A stretch of 64,000 bases of DNA. Source: Lunularia cruciata (Eukaryota > Streptophyta > Marchantiopsida > Lunulariales > Lunulariaceae). This document shows positions 53,443 to 64,000 of the stretch, in pieces. The notes under the pieces are model-generated. The model saw nothing but the letters and a program-made list of their open reading frames with translations. It was not told the origin of the DNA and did not search any database. A program made the translations under genes and the position numbers. The DNA is taken from positions 69,382,944 to 69,446,943 of the forward strand of contig OX419755.1 in NCBI GenBank assembly GCA_948567375.1, read 5' to 3'. The stretch's first letter is position 1. Each line of letters begins with the position of its first letter.

Positions 53443-55330
53443 CTTATTATCTTCATATAGCTATTTAAATGGCACATTTCTAGGAGTGGACACTAAATCC
53501 ACCACAATATCATATTGGGGTACCTCCACTAGCTTCACCTTCTTCTTTGTGGTTAAGTCTACCACCCAACCTGAGGTAGAATGGGGTCATGTTTCTCCCA
53601 AAGTTCTCTTAAGTATGGTAACTGGAGTTGTTCTTGCTTACTCTGAGTCACCTCAGATTTACTTACTTTGGATGAGACTTTTGACTTTGGCTCAGATATC
53701 AACTGAAAACATTTGGTGGATCTCCTTTTGAGCTTCCTTTGAGTTCATTTCATACCCTTATTGTATCCCCTCTTTCACCTCCTTTTGTACTGCTCTTACT
53801 ACTGCCTTAGTCAAGATCTTCTCTTCCTTAGCAGACATGATGGACTTGGGAGAAAAATGCTTGGCTTTTTGTAAAGAAGCCAAGGTAATACTTACCTCCT
53901 TAGAATCACATTTCTTCTTCCCCTAATGTATTTTGACTTACAATGTGTCAATATCCGGCCATTTCTCCTCCCAGGCTAGATTCAATTCACTCAAAACTAC
54001 TTCCTCCAAAGTAATACAATTTATAGTGGCATTTCCTTTGGCTTGAGGTGTAGGGCATTCCATCTATGTCTAGTCATACCTCATTGGAAGCTTTGAGTTC
54101 AATGGCTAAAGATATTGATTGGCCACATGACCCAAGCTCTTGCAATTCCCACAGATCATTATATACCCAATTTGCAATTGGGGCTCAAGAAAATTGGATG
54201 CCCAATGTCTGACAGACCCGCAAGTATAGTAGACTCTGGGAGCAATATTTTGGAGTTGATTCTATGTTTGCAATGGGATTCTTTTTTGTGTCACATTATT
54301 CATATACTCCCTTTGCACATAATAAGGAGCTTAGAACACCTTATTAAATGGTAGTTGCATATCTTGTTTGGTAGACTACTTCTTCCTCTTGGTCTTGATA
54401 TTGGTTGTGATCCCAAGTTGGAACTCAATCAATCTATTGCATTGGTACAAGGGTTGGTATTCAATGTTTGAGCGACCTGGCTTCCCATACAAAGTACACC
54501 ATATGTCTGGTCATGCAAATGAGGGGGTTTCCTTTGATCCTTTACCCCAACCATCTGGATCTTAAAATCTGCAAAATCTTTTATAAGCAATTCCAGCTTA
54601 GTGTCTACTTTATTAGTATTCTTGGCTAGAGTCCACAATGTTTTGCATCCTGACCTTTGCCAATTCTTCTTTTGCTTACCATCATCTTATATTGACGACA
54701 AGGAACTTGACAAGGTTGATGGGTGGGTCATCCAAAGATGGGGAGGTACTTCAAGATGATCTTCTTCTTGCTTTTATGTCCATTCCTCTCCCTATGAGAA
54801 TGAGAATAAGAATGAGCCGTCAGAATGAGAATGAGCCATCTCATAGTGGGCTACGGGCTTAAGAACCTTATCAAGAGAGGTTACATTTTACTCTCTTGTG
54901 AAGATCTGAATTTCCAATGATATGGTTCTGAGGAACTAGGTGATTACATGGGCATCCAAATAGCCTATTACCCCTTCTTGCTTAGGTACTTAGTTCAATA
55001 ACATCATGAACCATTTTGCATAATCATATAACTTCTCATTCTTTCCATGATCCAAATCATTGATTGTAGCAAAGACACTTGCATCATAGTCTACATCTCA
55101 AAATCATTCCAGGAAGTTTTCTCAAAGTTCTTCCCAGATGCCTAGTTTAAATCTATTCTGAGTAATGTGGGGGTACTAACTTTGGGATTTCTTCGAGAGC
55201 ACACTAGGAAAATATGCAGTCTATCTTGGGAGTCATGTTCCTTGTTAGCAAAGGAAATTAATTCAAACTCCTTAATAAATTCACCCAAGTCTTCATCTCA
55301 TTCCATCCCCTCATATTTTTAGTAAGACTA
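53443..55330 (-). pseudogene. Element G gag relic
   Basis: Fragments on the - strand fit gag: DYDASVFATINDLDHGKNEK followed by LYDYAKWFMMLL near 54900-55100 is a typical retrotransposon gag block, and IKDFADFKIQMVGVKDQR near 54545-54600 leads into a Cys-containing stretch. It is heavily decayed. Confidence 0.5.
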
Positions 55331-56500
55331 CCTTGTAAGAGGATGTGATGACATGGTGTCTGGTTGAAGTATAATATGCTAAGAGAAGGGACTTGGCTGC
55401 TCCAAGTTACCCCCTGAGGGTCTTACGTCAGATTTGGGCCAAGCCTCCTAAGGTATCAATTGCAATTATGGTACTTCTCATAGGACTTTCTCCTTTTCAC
55501 CCTAGGGTTGTAGGAGGATGTCAATGTCATCAAATTGCTCTTCAAGATCTTGTTGAATTGATCAAGGATTATTATGTAAGATTTATTTGGCACTCCTCCT
55601 CTGTCAAGATTTGTGCACTCTTATCATGAATAGATTCTCTCAAGTAATTGGCTCCCTTTGCAGTTTTTGGAGAAGTCTATGTATTATGTCTCAATGAATA
55701 TGCTTTTCCACTAGTATCCTTCTTCCATTTTGGGTGAGGTGGTGTAAAGAGATCCCTCCACCAGAATTCAATTTTTATTGTTCAAGTTATCTCAAGGCAT
55801 CTTGTACATCATTGAGAAGTTTCAACTCCAATGCTTCCTACAACATCTTGTTGTACTTTGGGTTCACCTTCACTTCCGCTGCTCAAATCCCAACTCTTGA
55901 GGTTCAATTTTTCATCCTCTTCCAACTCCAAGTTTGACTTGGCTCCTTTGTCTTCCACTCCTAATGAAAAATCCACCACTACTATGGCCCTGCTCGGGTT
56001 TAGCCTTTGAGATGCCCTTCTCTTTGCTAGGGAAACAACATTCTTAGGTTGAGAATGCTTCTTTGGCTTTGGGATTGCTATTTAATCACCCTCTCTTATC
56101 CCATTTTAGCAAAGTATTGGTCAGTCTCCCACACCTCCACCACATATCATGTCTCTTTGATTTCCATTACTTTTCATAAGTCTAGATGGAAGTGAAACAC
56201 CATGCTATGTCATTCCTTGGGTGTAAGCAAGTTCAACCCAAGATAGAAGTGCGCTAAAAATAGTACAAAGTAATGCAATGGCATGTCCATTCTCCACTAA
56301 CCGACCATCTACATCATCCATTGGTAAAGACACCCTGCCCAATTTTCACTTGCACTTGCAAACAACATGTGGAAGAACACAACTTGTTGCTTCATCATAT
56401 ATGTGGTTCACTCCAGCTTCATCATTGTCATCATTGCTTTGATGATACTTCACCTCATGAGGATCTAGATAGGTGTCCACCTTGTACTCATTCTTCTTCC

Positions 56501-57417
56501 TCTATGCATTGAACGACGCCTTTAGCTCCTCCATTTCCTTTGAAGCATCACACTTTCAATCAAAGGTAATCACCATGGGCTCTCTTGCATCATTCCCCAA
56601 CACTTGTCTCCAATCAGCTTTGGTCCAACACATGGGATTTCCTCTCTTCTCCTCCTTCTTGGACCATCCTCACAATTGCTAGTGGCAATTTCTATCATGA
56701 ACTCTAGGAAACTCACAACTCAGTTCCATGCTAGGAACGTAATTTGGAGTCGGCTTAGGACTTCAAACCTCACTATCATGTCTACTCTCCAAATGACCAG
56801 GTTTCTAACCAAGAAGGCAGAAACTTTGCAACTTCCCTTGCATGGCATCTTGACTCACTCTTCCCTCACTTGGTTTTGTGCACAACAAGCCAACAACTTG
56901 CCTTGCAACTCAACTTTGATCCACTAGACTACACAAAGTAACATGATGAACTTGATTAATCATTGCAAAATCCTCTCTACCAAGTCTCTATTTTATACTT
57001 CTTTCAGTTGCAATCATTCTTCAATTAAACTATAATCAAAATCATGCCTAATGCATGTTCACTCCTCTCACTTTTGAATATAAGCTAGCACAAGGTAGCC
57101 ATTTGTGAAGGTCGTCCTTTCTTGGTTGGTATGGCCTGAGTTAAATTTACAATTGAAGCTCATCATATCAGGTGTTGTCAACCAAAGGCAAAGTATCCAT
57201 GGTTGTCCCCGAACCAAGTATCCTTGCTTCAGATCAGCATCCCTCCTAGTCCAACCTGAGTCACTTTTTACTTTGATACAAAGTCACCATCCTTGGCTTG
57301 GATCAGATTTCCTATTCAGACCCAAATCCAACTTCATTCCTACAACTAACCTTCTATTCTACTCCAAATATCACTTTCTACTATTGAAACTAACACATAC
57401 AAAAAAATTATGGATGC
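56501..57417. other. Unassigned sequence
   Basis: The reading frames here are short and no domain, repeat or known motif is recognised. It may be further decayed retroelement sequence of G, but nothing shows this directly. Confidence 0.4.
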
Positions 57418-57880
57418 CACATCATCCCTAATTTATATACTAGTGAACAATTTACACACCAAAGTTACTAATTATTGGAATAACTGAAGTTACTAGGCTA
57501 AAAGTCAAATAAAATCAAAAAGTCTAAAGGAATATCCAAGCACATGAGAATAATCCTATGAGTAGATGGTCTTATCCTCACCAACCAACTAAGTCAAGGA
57601 TTCCTTCACATGAGCTATCCTTGGATTATAGAGAAAGTCCATACCAACAAGGTTTGTGTGCCCAAGAGTTCTCAATTCGTTCCTCAAAGCCAAATAACTA
57701 AGAATAATACCACATCAATGCACTAAAAGACAAATAGTGGTGCTCCCTCTATTCACTTCCTCTAGAATAGGGTCACCTTTATCTTAGCTACGACTAACTC
57801 TAGCAAATCATGAGTAATATACAAGCTTAGCTTAACTCCATATAGATAATATTTCTCCACTATTGGCAATACCAAACTTG
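57418..57880 (-). repeat. Old family-C LTR fragment, inverted next to C3
   Basis: The sequence follows the inverse of the 679-bp family-C LTR from its TTTATATACTTGTGAA part to AATACCAAGCT with about 20% difference by eye. Both ends are missing. It keeps about 10 extra bases near 57560 that the young LTRs lack. It reads on the - strand while the C3 body directly after it reads on the + strand. Confidence 0.8.
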
Positions 57881-58530
57881 TGTATATTGAGAGGTAGATT
57901 GTGTGAGGTGGATTGCAGATTTTGGGGATTAAGGTGATTTTGGGCAAAATCTCAAGTTTGAGATCTAGACTTGAAATTTCTATACACGATAGCTTGGGTT
58001 ATCTTTCAAGTAGCACAATTGAAATTATTATGAGAGCTACTATGCACACTGGGCTAGAATTTTTGAAAGTTGATAGGGTAAAGTGCTCCCGCAACTGCAT
58101 GCTCTCTGGAAAATTATACAGAGTCTGCCATTTCTTCAATTTTTAGTGAATTAACCTGAAAATTTCCAAAAAAATTAAGTGCATTGTATCCTACCTGCTG
58201 CCACAAAAATTAGAGAGAGATCATTCTTGTGATTGGAGTTATGAGTTCTTGAAGTGAGGGGGGTGGTTTTCAGACCAAATCTGAAATATTTTTGCTGAAT
58301 AGAAAGGTGTGTAGGCCAAATGGCTCAATGAAAAGATCTGAAATTTTGCAGGGAGGGACGCGCTAGAGTTGTGATTAAGTGTGAAAAATTTCAGAGGACT
58401 TGGACATACAAGTTGGGAGATTGGAGTGACATTGTAAGGAAGAGTCAATTCTGCAGAGTGGAGATCTCATGCATGAGGAGTTTGAGATCAACAAAAAGCA
58501 TGTTTGAGTGTTTAGATTCATCTTGGGAAC

Positions 58531-58908
58531 ATGGAGGGTCATCAAGAGTGGAAGTTGAGATTATGCAAGGTTCCCCAAGGGTTTGAGGTGATTGTAGGGG
58601 TGGATTTGAGGAAAAGAGAGTTTACAATAGAATTTAAAGAGAGTGTTGAGAGGATCCAAAAACCTACACCAATTGGAGGAAAGAGTGAGTCTAAATGCTT
58701 TCTATGTGGAGAGAAGGGACATAAGGCAAGTTCATGTCCATTGACCTTTGAGAGCAAGAGATTGAGGGAAAGGAGAGGCTTACTTGACTTGGGTTTGCAT
58801 GTTGGACCTTCTTCACCAAGATTAGGAGGGAGAAGATCTAAGACCAAGGAGTTGTGTGAGGTTTGTGGAGTTGAAGGACTTCCAAAGGACATGAGTGTAG
58901 TGGAGTAA
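58531..58908 (+). pseudogene. C3 extra zinc-knuckle frame
   Basis: This is the C3 counterpart of the family-C frame ahead of gag, with CFLCGEKGHKASSC intact. It differs from the C1 and C2 versions toward its end. Confidence 0.7.
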
Positions 58909-59236
58909 AAGTAATTTTGGAGACTTTGGTGAAGGATCTTGGAGAGAGTCTTAGTACAGCTATAGAAATACTACCACCTTCATCAGCTAGTTCTCAAGAT
59001 TAGTGATGGAGATAATCTTTCAACTTATGGATAAACTATCCATGAGAGTTAGATTAATATGCACTCTAGGATTTGATGTTGCTATAGAAATCTTGGAGCA
59101 ACCTGAAACTTTTTTCTTCCCTAGAGTGGATTATTCTCAGATGGTGTTAGTCATGTATATACTCTATTAGTAATAGAGTGAGGGAAATGAAAAGAGAAAA
59201 AAAAATTGAGAGAAAGAAAGATAGTGAGAGGTTAAG

Positions 59237-60490
59237 ATGTGGAAACTTCTGGTTTTCTTTGGCAAGGATGGAGAAGATGTGGAGGCCTTTGTGAGAGACT
59301 TCAAGAGAGCTTGCATAGGAAAGAATGAGAGGAGGAAGAATGAGTGGGCCTCATTATTACCAGATTTCTTTGAGGATGCAGCACTTACATGGTATGAGTC
59401 AGAATACCAAAAGAGAGAGAGGAGAGATGGGGAAGAGGAGTCTTTGGAGACTTTGACTTCAGCACTCATTGAGAACTTTCTTCCTGATGAGAGTTATGAG
59501 AGATTGATGAGTGAGGTTACATTTCCCAAGCAAAGAGAAGGAGAGAAAGTGAGAGTCTATATGGAAAGAGTGGAAAAGTTAGAGTCCAAATTTCGCATAG
59601 TGTTGAGGAAGGGTGGGGATGATGTGGAGACTACAATGATTGGCATAGAGGCCATGCTCACCAAGAATTTTGTGGGAGGGTTGAGACCACAAATTAGAAG
59701 CAAGGTGAGATATGAGAAACCTTCTTCCAAGGTTGAAGCTATCAAGATCGCAATCTGTATGGAGGAGAGTTTGGAAGGGGATGAGAGTGATTTGGTGGTA
59801 AAGGAGGTTGTGCATCCTCCTCAAGGCTACAAGTATGGTGGAACTTCTGATACTTTGGTGGCAAGGGTTGCACCACAAGTAGTGGTTGCTCCAGTTCTTG
59901 CACCTGTACCAAAAGATCCACTTCAAACCATCAAAGAACAACTTGCGGATCTCAAGATCAATGTGGTGCAACTATGGGAGAAGAGAGGGGTGGATCAGAA
60001 TGTAGGGTGAGGGCCTAGGAGTTATGGAAACTATCCATATAGAGGAGGCCAACCAGCCAACAATTTCAATGATAGAAATTGTTTTGGTTGTGGAGGAAGA
60101 GGCCATATCCAAAGGAATTGCCCAAATTCCACTTACCATGGAGGAAGGGGTTATGAGGGAGCCAATAGAGGGAAGGAGGGAGGTAGTGAAACCCAAGTGG
60201 CTCCTAATCCCAAAAAAGGTAAGGGGATAGCATCCATAGATGTGGTTGAGAGCAAGTATGAGAAGGGAGAGTGCTCAAACTCCAAGGGTCTTAATTTGGA
60301 GCTTTTGGCACAAGAGAAGAAGAGAGCTCGTTTTGCAAAGGATGTTCACTCTTCTCAAGGATTCACTCCAAGCAAGGATACTCCTTTGTCTACTAGGAGC
60401 ACTCGCACCTCAACACCATCAACAACAAAGACTCCAAGGAAGAAGTTGGGGATGGAGGACTTCTTGATCTCAAAGCAACAATAGAACTAC
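59237..60490 (+). pseudogene. C3 gag
   Basis: This is fossil gag collinear with C2 gag: a gag core with LTWYESEYQKRERR, a Lys/Glu-rich middle, a zinc-knuckle region near 60080 and a Ser/Thr-rich tail. It is broken in a few places. Confidence 0.9.
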
Positions 60491-60493
60491 AAT

Positions 60494-63400
60494 GTGTTGG
60501 AGGATGTTGGTAGTCACAAGGCTAACATCACAGTGGGCCAATTAATTGCTTTGAACCCTACCTTGAGAAAGGAGCTTAGAGGAGGTTTGAGTTCTAAAAG
60601 GAGCAAGAGGAAGAAGAAGGCAAAAGTTCCAATATCAATGGGGGTGGTGGATGCCAAGCCAGCACCATGGGAAGCTTGTGAATATGACTCCAAGATTGAT
60701 GTGAGAGTGAATGGTCACAACATCAAGGATGCATTGGTTGATGGAGGATCAACAGTAAATGCCATGTCAGAAAGGTTGATGAAGAAGTTGGGTATGATAC
60801 CCTCAAGACCTTCAACATTTGTGGTGAGCATGGCAAACAAGCAACAAGTTTGACCAGTAGGGGTGATGGATAAAGTGGTAGTTTCAGTTATGGGAGTTCA
60901 AAATCTCATGACTTTCCAAGTCTTGAAGGATTCAAGCTATGACTTACTTCTTGGGAGGCCATGGTTGAGAGCAGCACGCACAACTGATTGATGGCACAAA
61001 GGGTACTTGAGGATTGGGCCATCAAACCATAGAGTCATAGTTCCTATGACTAACAACACCAACACTTCACATTCAAATACACCATCTTCTGATTATTGGG
61101 AATCAGATTCTAAAAAAGGAGCTTTAAGTGTGGACACAAGCATGGAAGAGGAAACTTCCACGGAGGAGGATGAATCTGAATCTGATTCAAATGTGTATCT
61201 TTTGTGTGCTGTGGATTTTGCACCTAAGCTAGAGGTTTTGAAGGACCCAAACAAATCACCATTGACACTTGAGGAGGTAGAGAGAAGGTTATCTACCCTC
61301 AAGTATGGCCCAAATGTTACCAAGGAGGAGAAGGTGAGATTTGAGGAGATTTTCCACAAGTTCATCCATGTGTTTGCTTTTAGTTACAAGGATTTGAAGG
61401 AAGTCATCTTGGAGGAGCACAAGATAGAGGTCGAGTCACATGCAAGACCAATCCGCCAAAAACAACATCACATTAGCCCACCAATATCTTTGGTTGTGAA
61501 GGACGAGATTGATAAGCTCAAGGAGGCTGGATTTATCTTTGAGGTAGAGAATTCAGAATGGGTGTCTCCAATTGTCATTGTGAAGAAAAAGAATGGCAAG
61601 CTTCGGGTATGTGTGGATTACAAGAAGCTCAATGTTGTTACCAAGAAGGACTACTACACATTGCCATTCATTGATGAGATCTTGGAGGAGGTTGCAGGTC
61701 ATGAGAGGTACAGTTTTGGAGATGGTTATAGTGGATATAACCAAATCAAGATTGCACCAGAGCATCAACAACTCACCACATTCACCACACCTTGGGGAAC
61801 TTACGCTTTCAAGGTCATGCCTTTTGGGCTTTGCAATGCTCAAGCCACATTCCAACGGTTCATGAACAAGGTATTTGAACCTTTCATTGGGAAATTTGTG
61901 AGAGACTTCATTGATGACTTTTGTGTCTATGGAAGCAAGGAGGAGCACTTTGAGCACCTAATCAAAGTCTTGCAACGCTTGGATGAGGCAAATGCATCAC
62001 TCAACCCAGAGAAGTGCGTTTTTGGATGTGAAGAAGGTCTACTTTTGGGGCACATCATCTCCAAGGATGGAATAGCAGTTGATCTTGAGAAGGTGAGGAA
62101 AATCTCAGACCTTCTATTCCCTTCAAGCTTGACAAAGTTACGCCAATTCTTGGGGATGGTTGGATACTATAGGAGGTTTATCTTCTCATTTTCCAACAAG
62201 GCTTATGCATTGACCATCTACATGAAGAAGGGTGTAGATTACATGGTGACTTTGGAGGACAAGGAGGCTCTCAAAGCTTTTGAGGAGCTCAAGCAATCCC
62301 TTGTTGTAGCTCCAATTCTTGCTAAACTTGATTGGAGTAAGCCTTTCATCCTCTGCACTGATGCTTCTAATGTAGCTATAGGATGCACTCTTAATCAATT
62401 AGACCAAGATGGGCATGATCTTCCAATAGCTTATGCTAGTAGGCAGATGGTTTCAGCAGAGAAGAACTACTCTATTATGGAGAGAGAAGGGTTGGCAGTG
62501 ATCTTTGGTCTCAAGAAGTTTAGACACTACTTGATTGGAGGGAAAGCCACCATTGTCACGGATCACAAGGCTTTGAAGTACATCTTCAACAAGCCTAATG
62601 TTGAAGGGAGACTAGCAAGGTGGATGATACTCTTGTCTGAGTATGACTACACCATTGAGGATAGGCCAGGAAAGAAACATGCAAATGCTGATTTGTTATC
62701 TAGAGCCTATGATCATGATGGAGATGAGCTAGTGGATGATTCCTTCCCGGATGAGGAGCTCATGAGAATCTCAGTCACTCAAGAGGTTCCAATGGAGTAC
62801 AAGGAGATTGTGGATTTTGTGACAAGAGGTAACTATCCAGAAGGGATGCATGCTAGGGAGAGGAAGGCCCTTGCAGCAAGATCTAGACCTTACACAATGG
62901 TGGAGGATATTCTTTTTCACCAAGGAGCAGATGGTCTACTTCAAAGAGCAGTGGGTAAGGAAGAGTCTATCCTACTCATAAAGGAGTTTCATGAAGGTTT
63001 CATATGTAGAGGACACTTTGAAGGAAAGGTGATTGCTTTCAAGATTCTAGATGCAGGTTACCATTGGAGAGGGATTTTCAAGAATTGTCTTGATTATTGC
63101 AAAACTTGTCATGTTTGTCAAGCTTTTGTCTACATCCACTCCACCACTTAGATCAATTCCATTGCTAGGACCTTTTGAGAAGTGGGGAATTGATTTTGTA
63201 GGTCCTCTCAATAGAACCCTAAGGAACAATTGGTACATTGTGGTAGTTACTGATTACCTTACCAAGTGGATTGAGGCTAGACCATTGAGGGACAAGAATG
63301 AAGATGAAGTGGGTAGATTTCTTTATGAACGCATTATCTCTAGGTTTGGATGCCCTTTGGAGTTGGTTTCTGATAGAGGAGGAGAGTTTACAGGAAGCAT

Positions 63401-64000
63401 TACTACAGCCATGCTACGATATTTCTCTATCACACATAGAGTAACTACATCCTATAAGCCAAATTCCAATGGATTGGCAGAGAGAACCAATCAGACCTTG
63501 TGCATGATGTTGGCCAAAGATGTAGAAATGGAGGGGGCTAAACATCATTGGGACAAGAGGATTCATGCAGTTTTGTGGGAGTATAGGACAACCATGAAGA
63601 CTTCCACCGGATATTCTCCATTTCAATTGGTGTACGGTATTGAGTCTACCTTACCTATTCACTTTGATCTTCCTACCTTCCAAAGCATTCATAGGAGATT
63701 GAAGAAAGCACAAGGAGGTGATAGAGAGAAGTCAAGGAAGGATCAACTCATGGAGTTGGAAGAGGCAAGAGCAATTGCTATGGTTTGAGTGGAGCAAGCC
63801 CAAAGGAAACAAAAGGAGAGCTATGACAAGAGGCAAGGCAAGAAGAAGGTAGAGCCTTTCAAAGAAGGTGATTGGGTAATGTTGTTTGATTCTATTCGAT
63901 TCAAGAGAGTGCAAAAGAAGTTTTTTCCTAAGTACTTTGGACCTTTCATAGTAGAGAAGGTGCGGGGCAATTACACCTATGATCTCAAGGAGTTGGGAGG
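60494..64000 (+). pseudogene. C3 pol, partial
   Basis: This is fossil pol collinear with C2 pol: protease (DALVDGGSTVNAM), acidic linker, RT (YSFGDGYSGYNQIKIAP, FIDDF), RNase H, integrase (WGIDFVGPLN, LVSDRGGEF, NGLAERTNQ). It is broken several times and cut by the window end before the integrase C-terminus is complete. Confidence 0.92.

Larger units (their letters stand above)
52741..56500 (-). mobile_element. Element G: Ty3/gypsy gag-protease relic
   Basis: Decayed - strand sequence holds a gag region and a protease region but no RT, so it is a partial retroelement. No LTRs were identified at either side. The protease is well recognisable and the gag core less so. It is old, with many tens of breaks in gag. 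Limits are approximate. Confidence 0.6.
57881..64000 (+). mobile_element. Element C3: family-C Ty3/gypsy copy, 5'-incomplete, runs off the window
   Basis: Internal family-C sequence starts at about 57896 (ATTGTGTGAGGTGGATTGCAG) and continues collinear with C2 through leader, CCHC frame, gag and pol. It has no 5' LTR, primer site or leader frame of its own in front; an inverted LTR piece adjoins instead. It is more diverged from C1 and C2 than they are from each other. It is broken at roughly six to eight points, and its 3' LTR lies beyond 64000. Confidence 0.93.

Overview
The window is repeat-rich plant nuclear DNA made almost wholly of nested LTR retrotransposons of the Ty3/gypsy superfamily. 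No host gene is visible with confidence. Plant-type tRNA primer sites, chromodomain integrases, long nested insertions and AT-rich sequence point to a large-genome land plant. A gymnosperm is plausible, but this is inference and the species cannot be fixed from the sequence.

Layout. (1) 1-6107: element A, + strand, an old Ty3/gypsy relic with an unusual gene order. It has a gag-like region, a C5-cytosine DNA methyltransferase domain (about 1275-1959), RT, RNase H and integrase, then a PHD finger at 5295-5429, a purine tract and the start of an LTR. Its LTR is split by unit F and resumes at 17104. (2) 6108-17098: unit F, flanked by the 5-bp direct repeat ACAGA. It carries an unrecognised acidic and coiled-coil coding region and is itself split by C1. 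(3) 8316-15612: element C1 of family C, - strand, LTRs differing at only 2 of 679 positions. (4) about 17267-52100: element B, - strand, a very old and large Ty3/gypsy relic. Nested in it are a solo D LTR (23728-24137), the young and nearly whole family-C element C2 (25475-33293, identical LTRs), a solo E LTR (37266-38016), and element D (39171-52014). D holds a - strand solo E LTR and the chromovirus E (44689-51290). (5) 52101-57417: AT-rich DNA, then element G, a - strand gag-protease relic, then unassigned sequence. (6) 57418-64000: an inverted, eroded family-C LTR piece abutting the body of a third family-C copy, C3, which runs off the window.

Target duplications give a clear order of events: B before D before E, A before F before C1, and B before C2. 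LTR divergence agrees: D about 10% and E about 5% by eye, C1 and C2 at 0-0.3%.

Most notable: the methyltransferase plus PHD combination in element A; a small leader-encoded protein that seems shared by families C, D and E; an extra zinc-knuckle reading frame ahead of gag in family C; 4-bp GGAC/GTCC target sites at every family-C end that can be read; and heat-shock-element-like modules in D-family LTRs. All retroelement copies are treated here as fossils.
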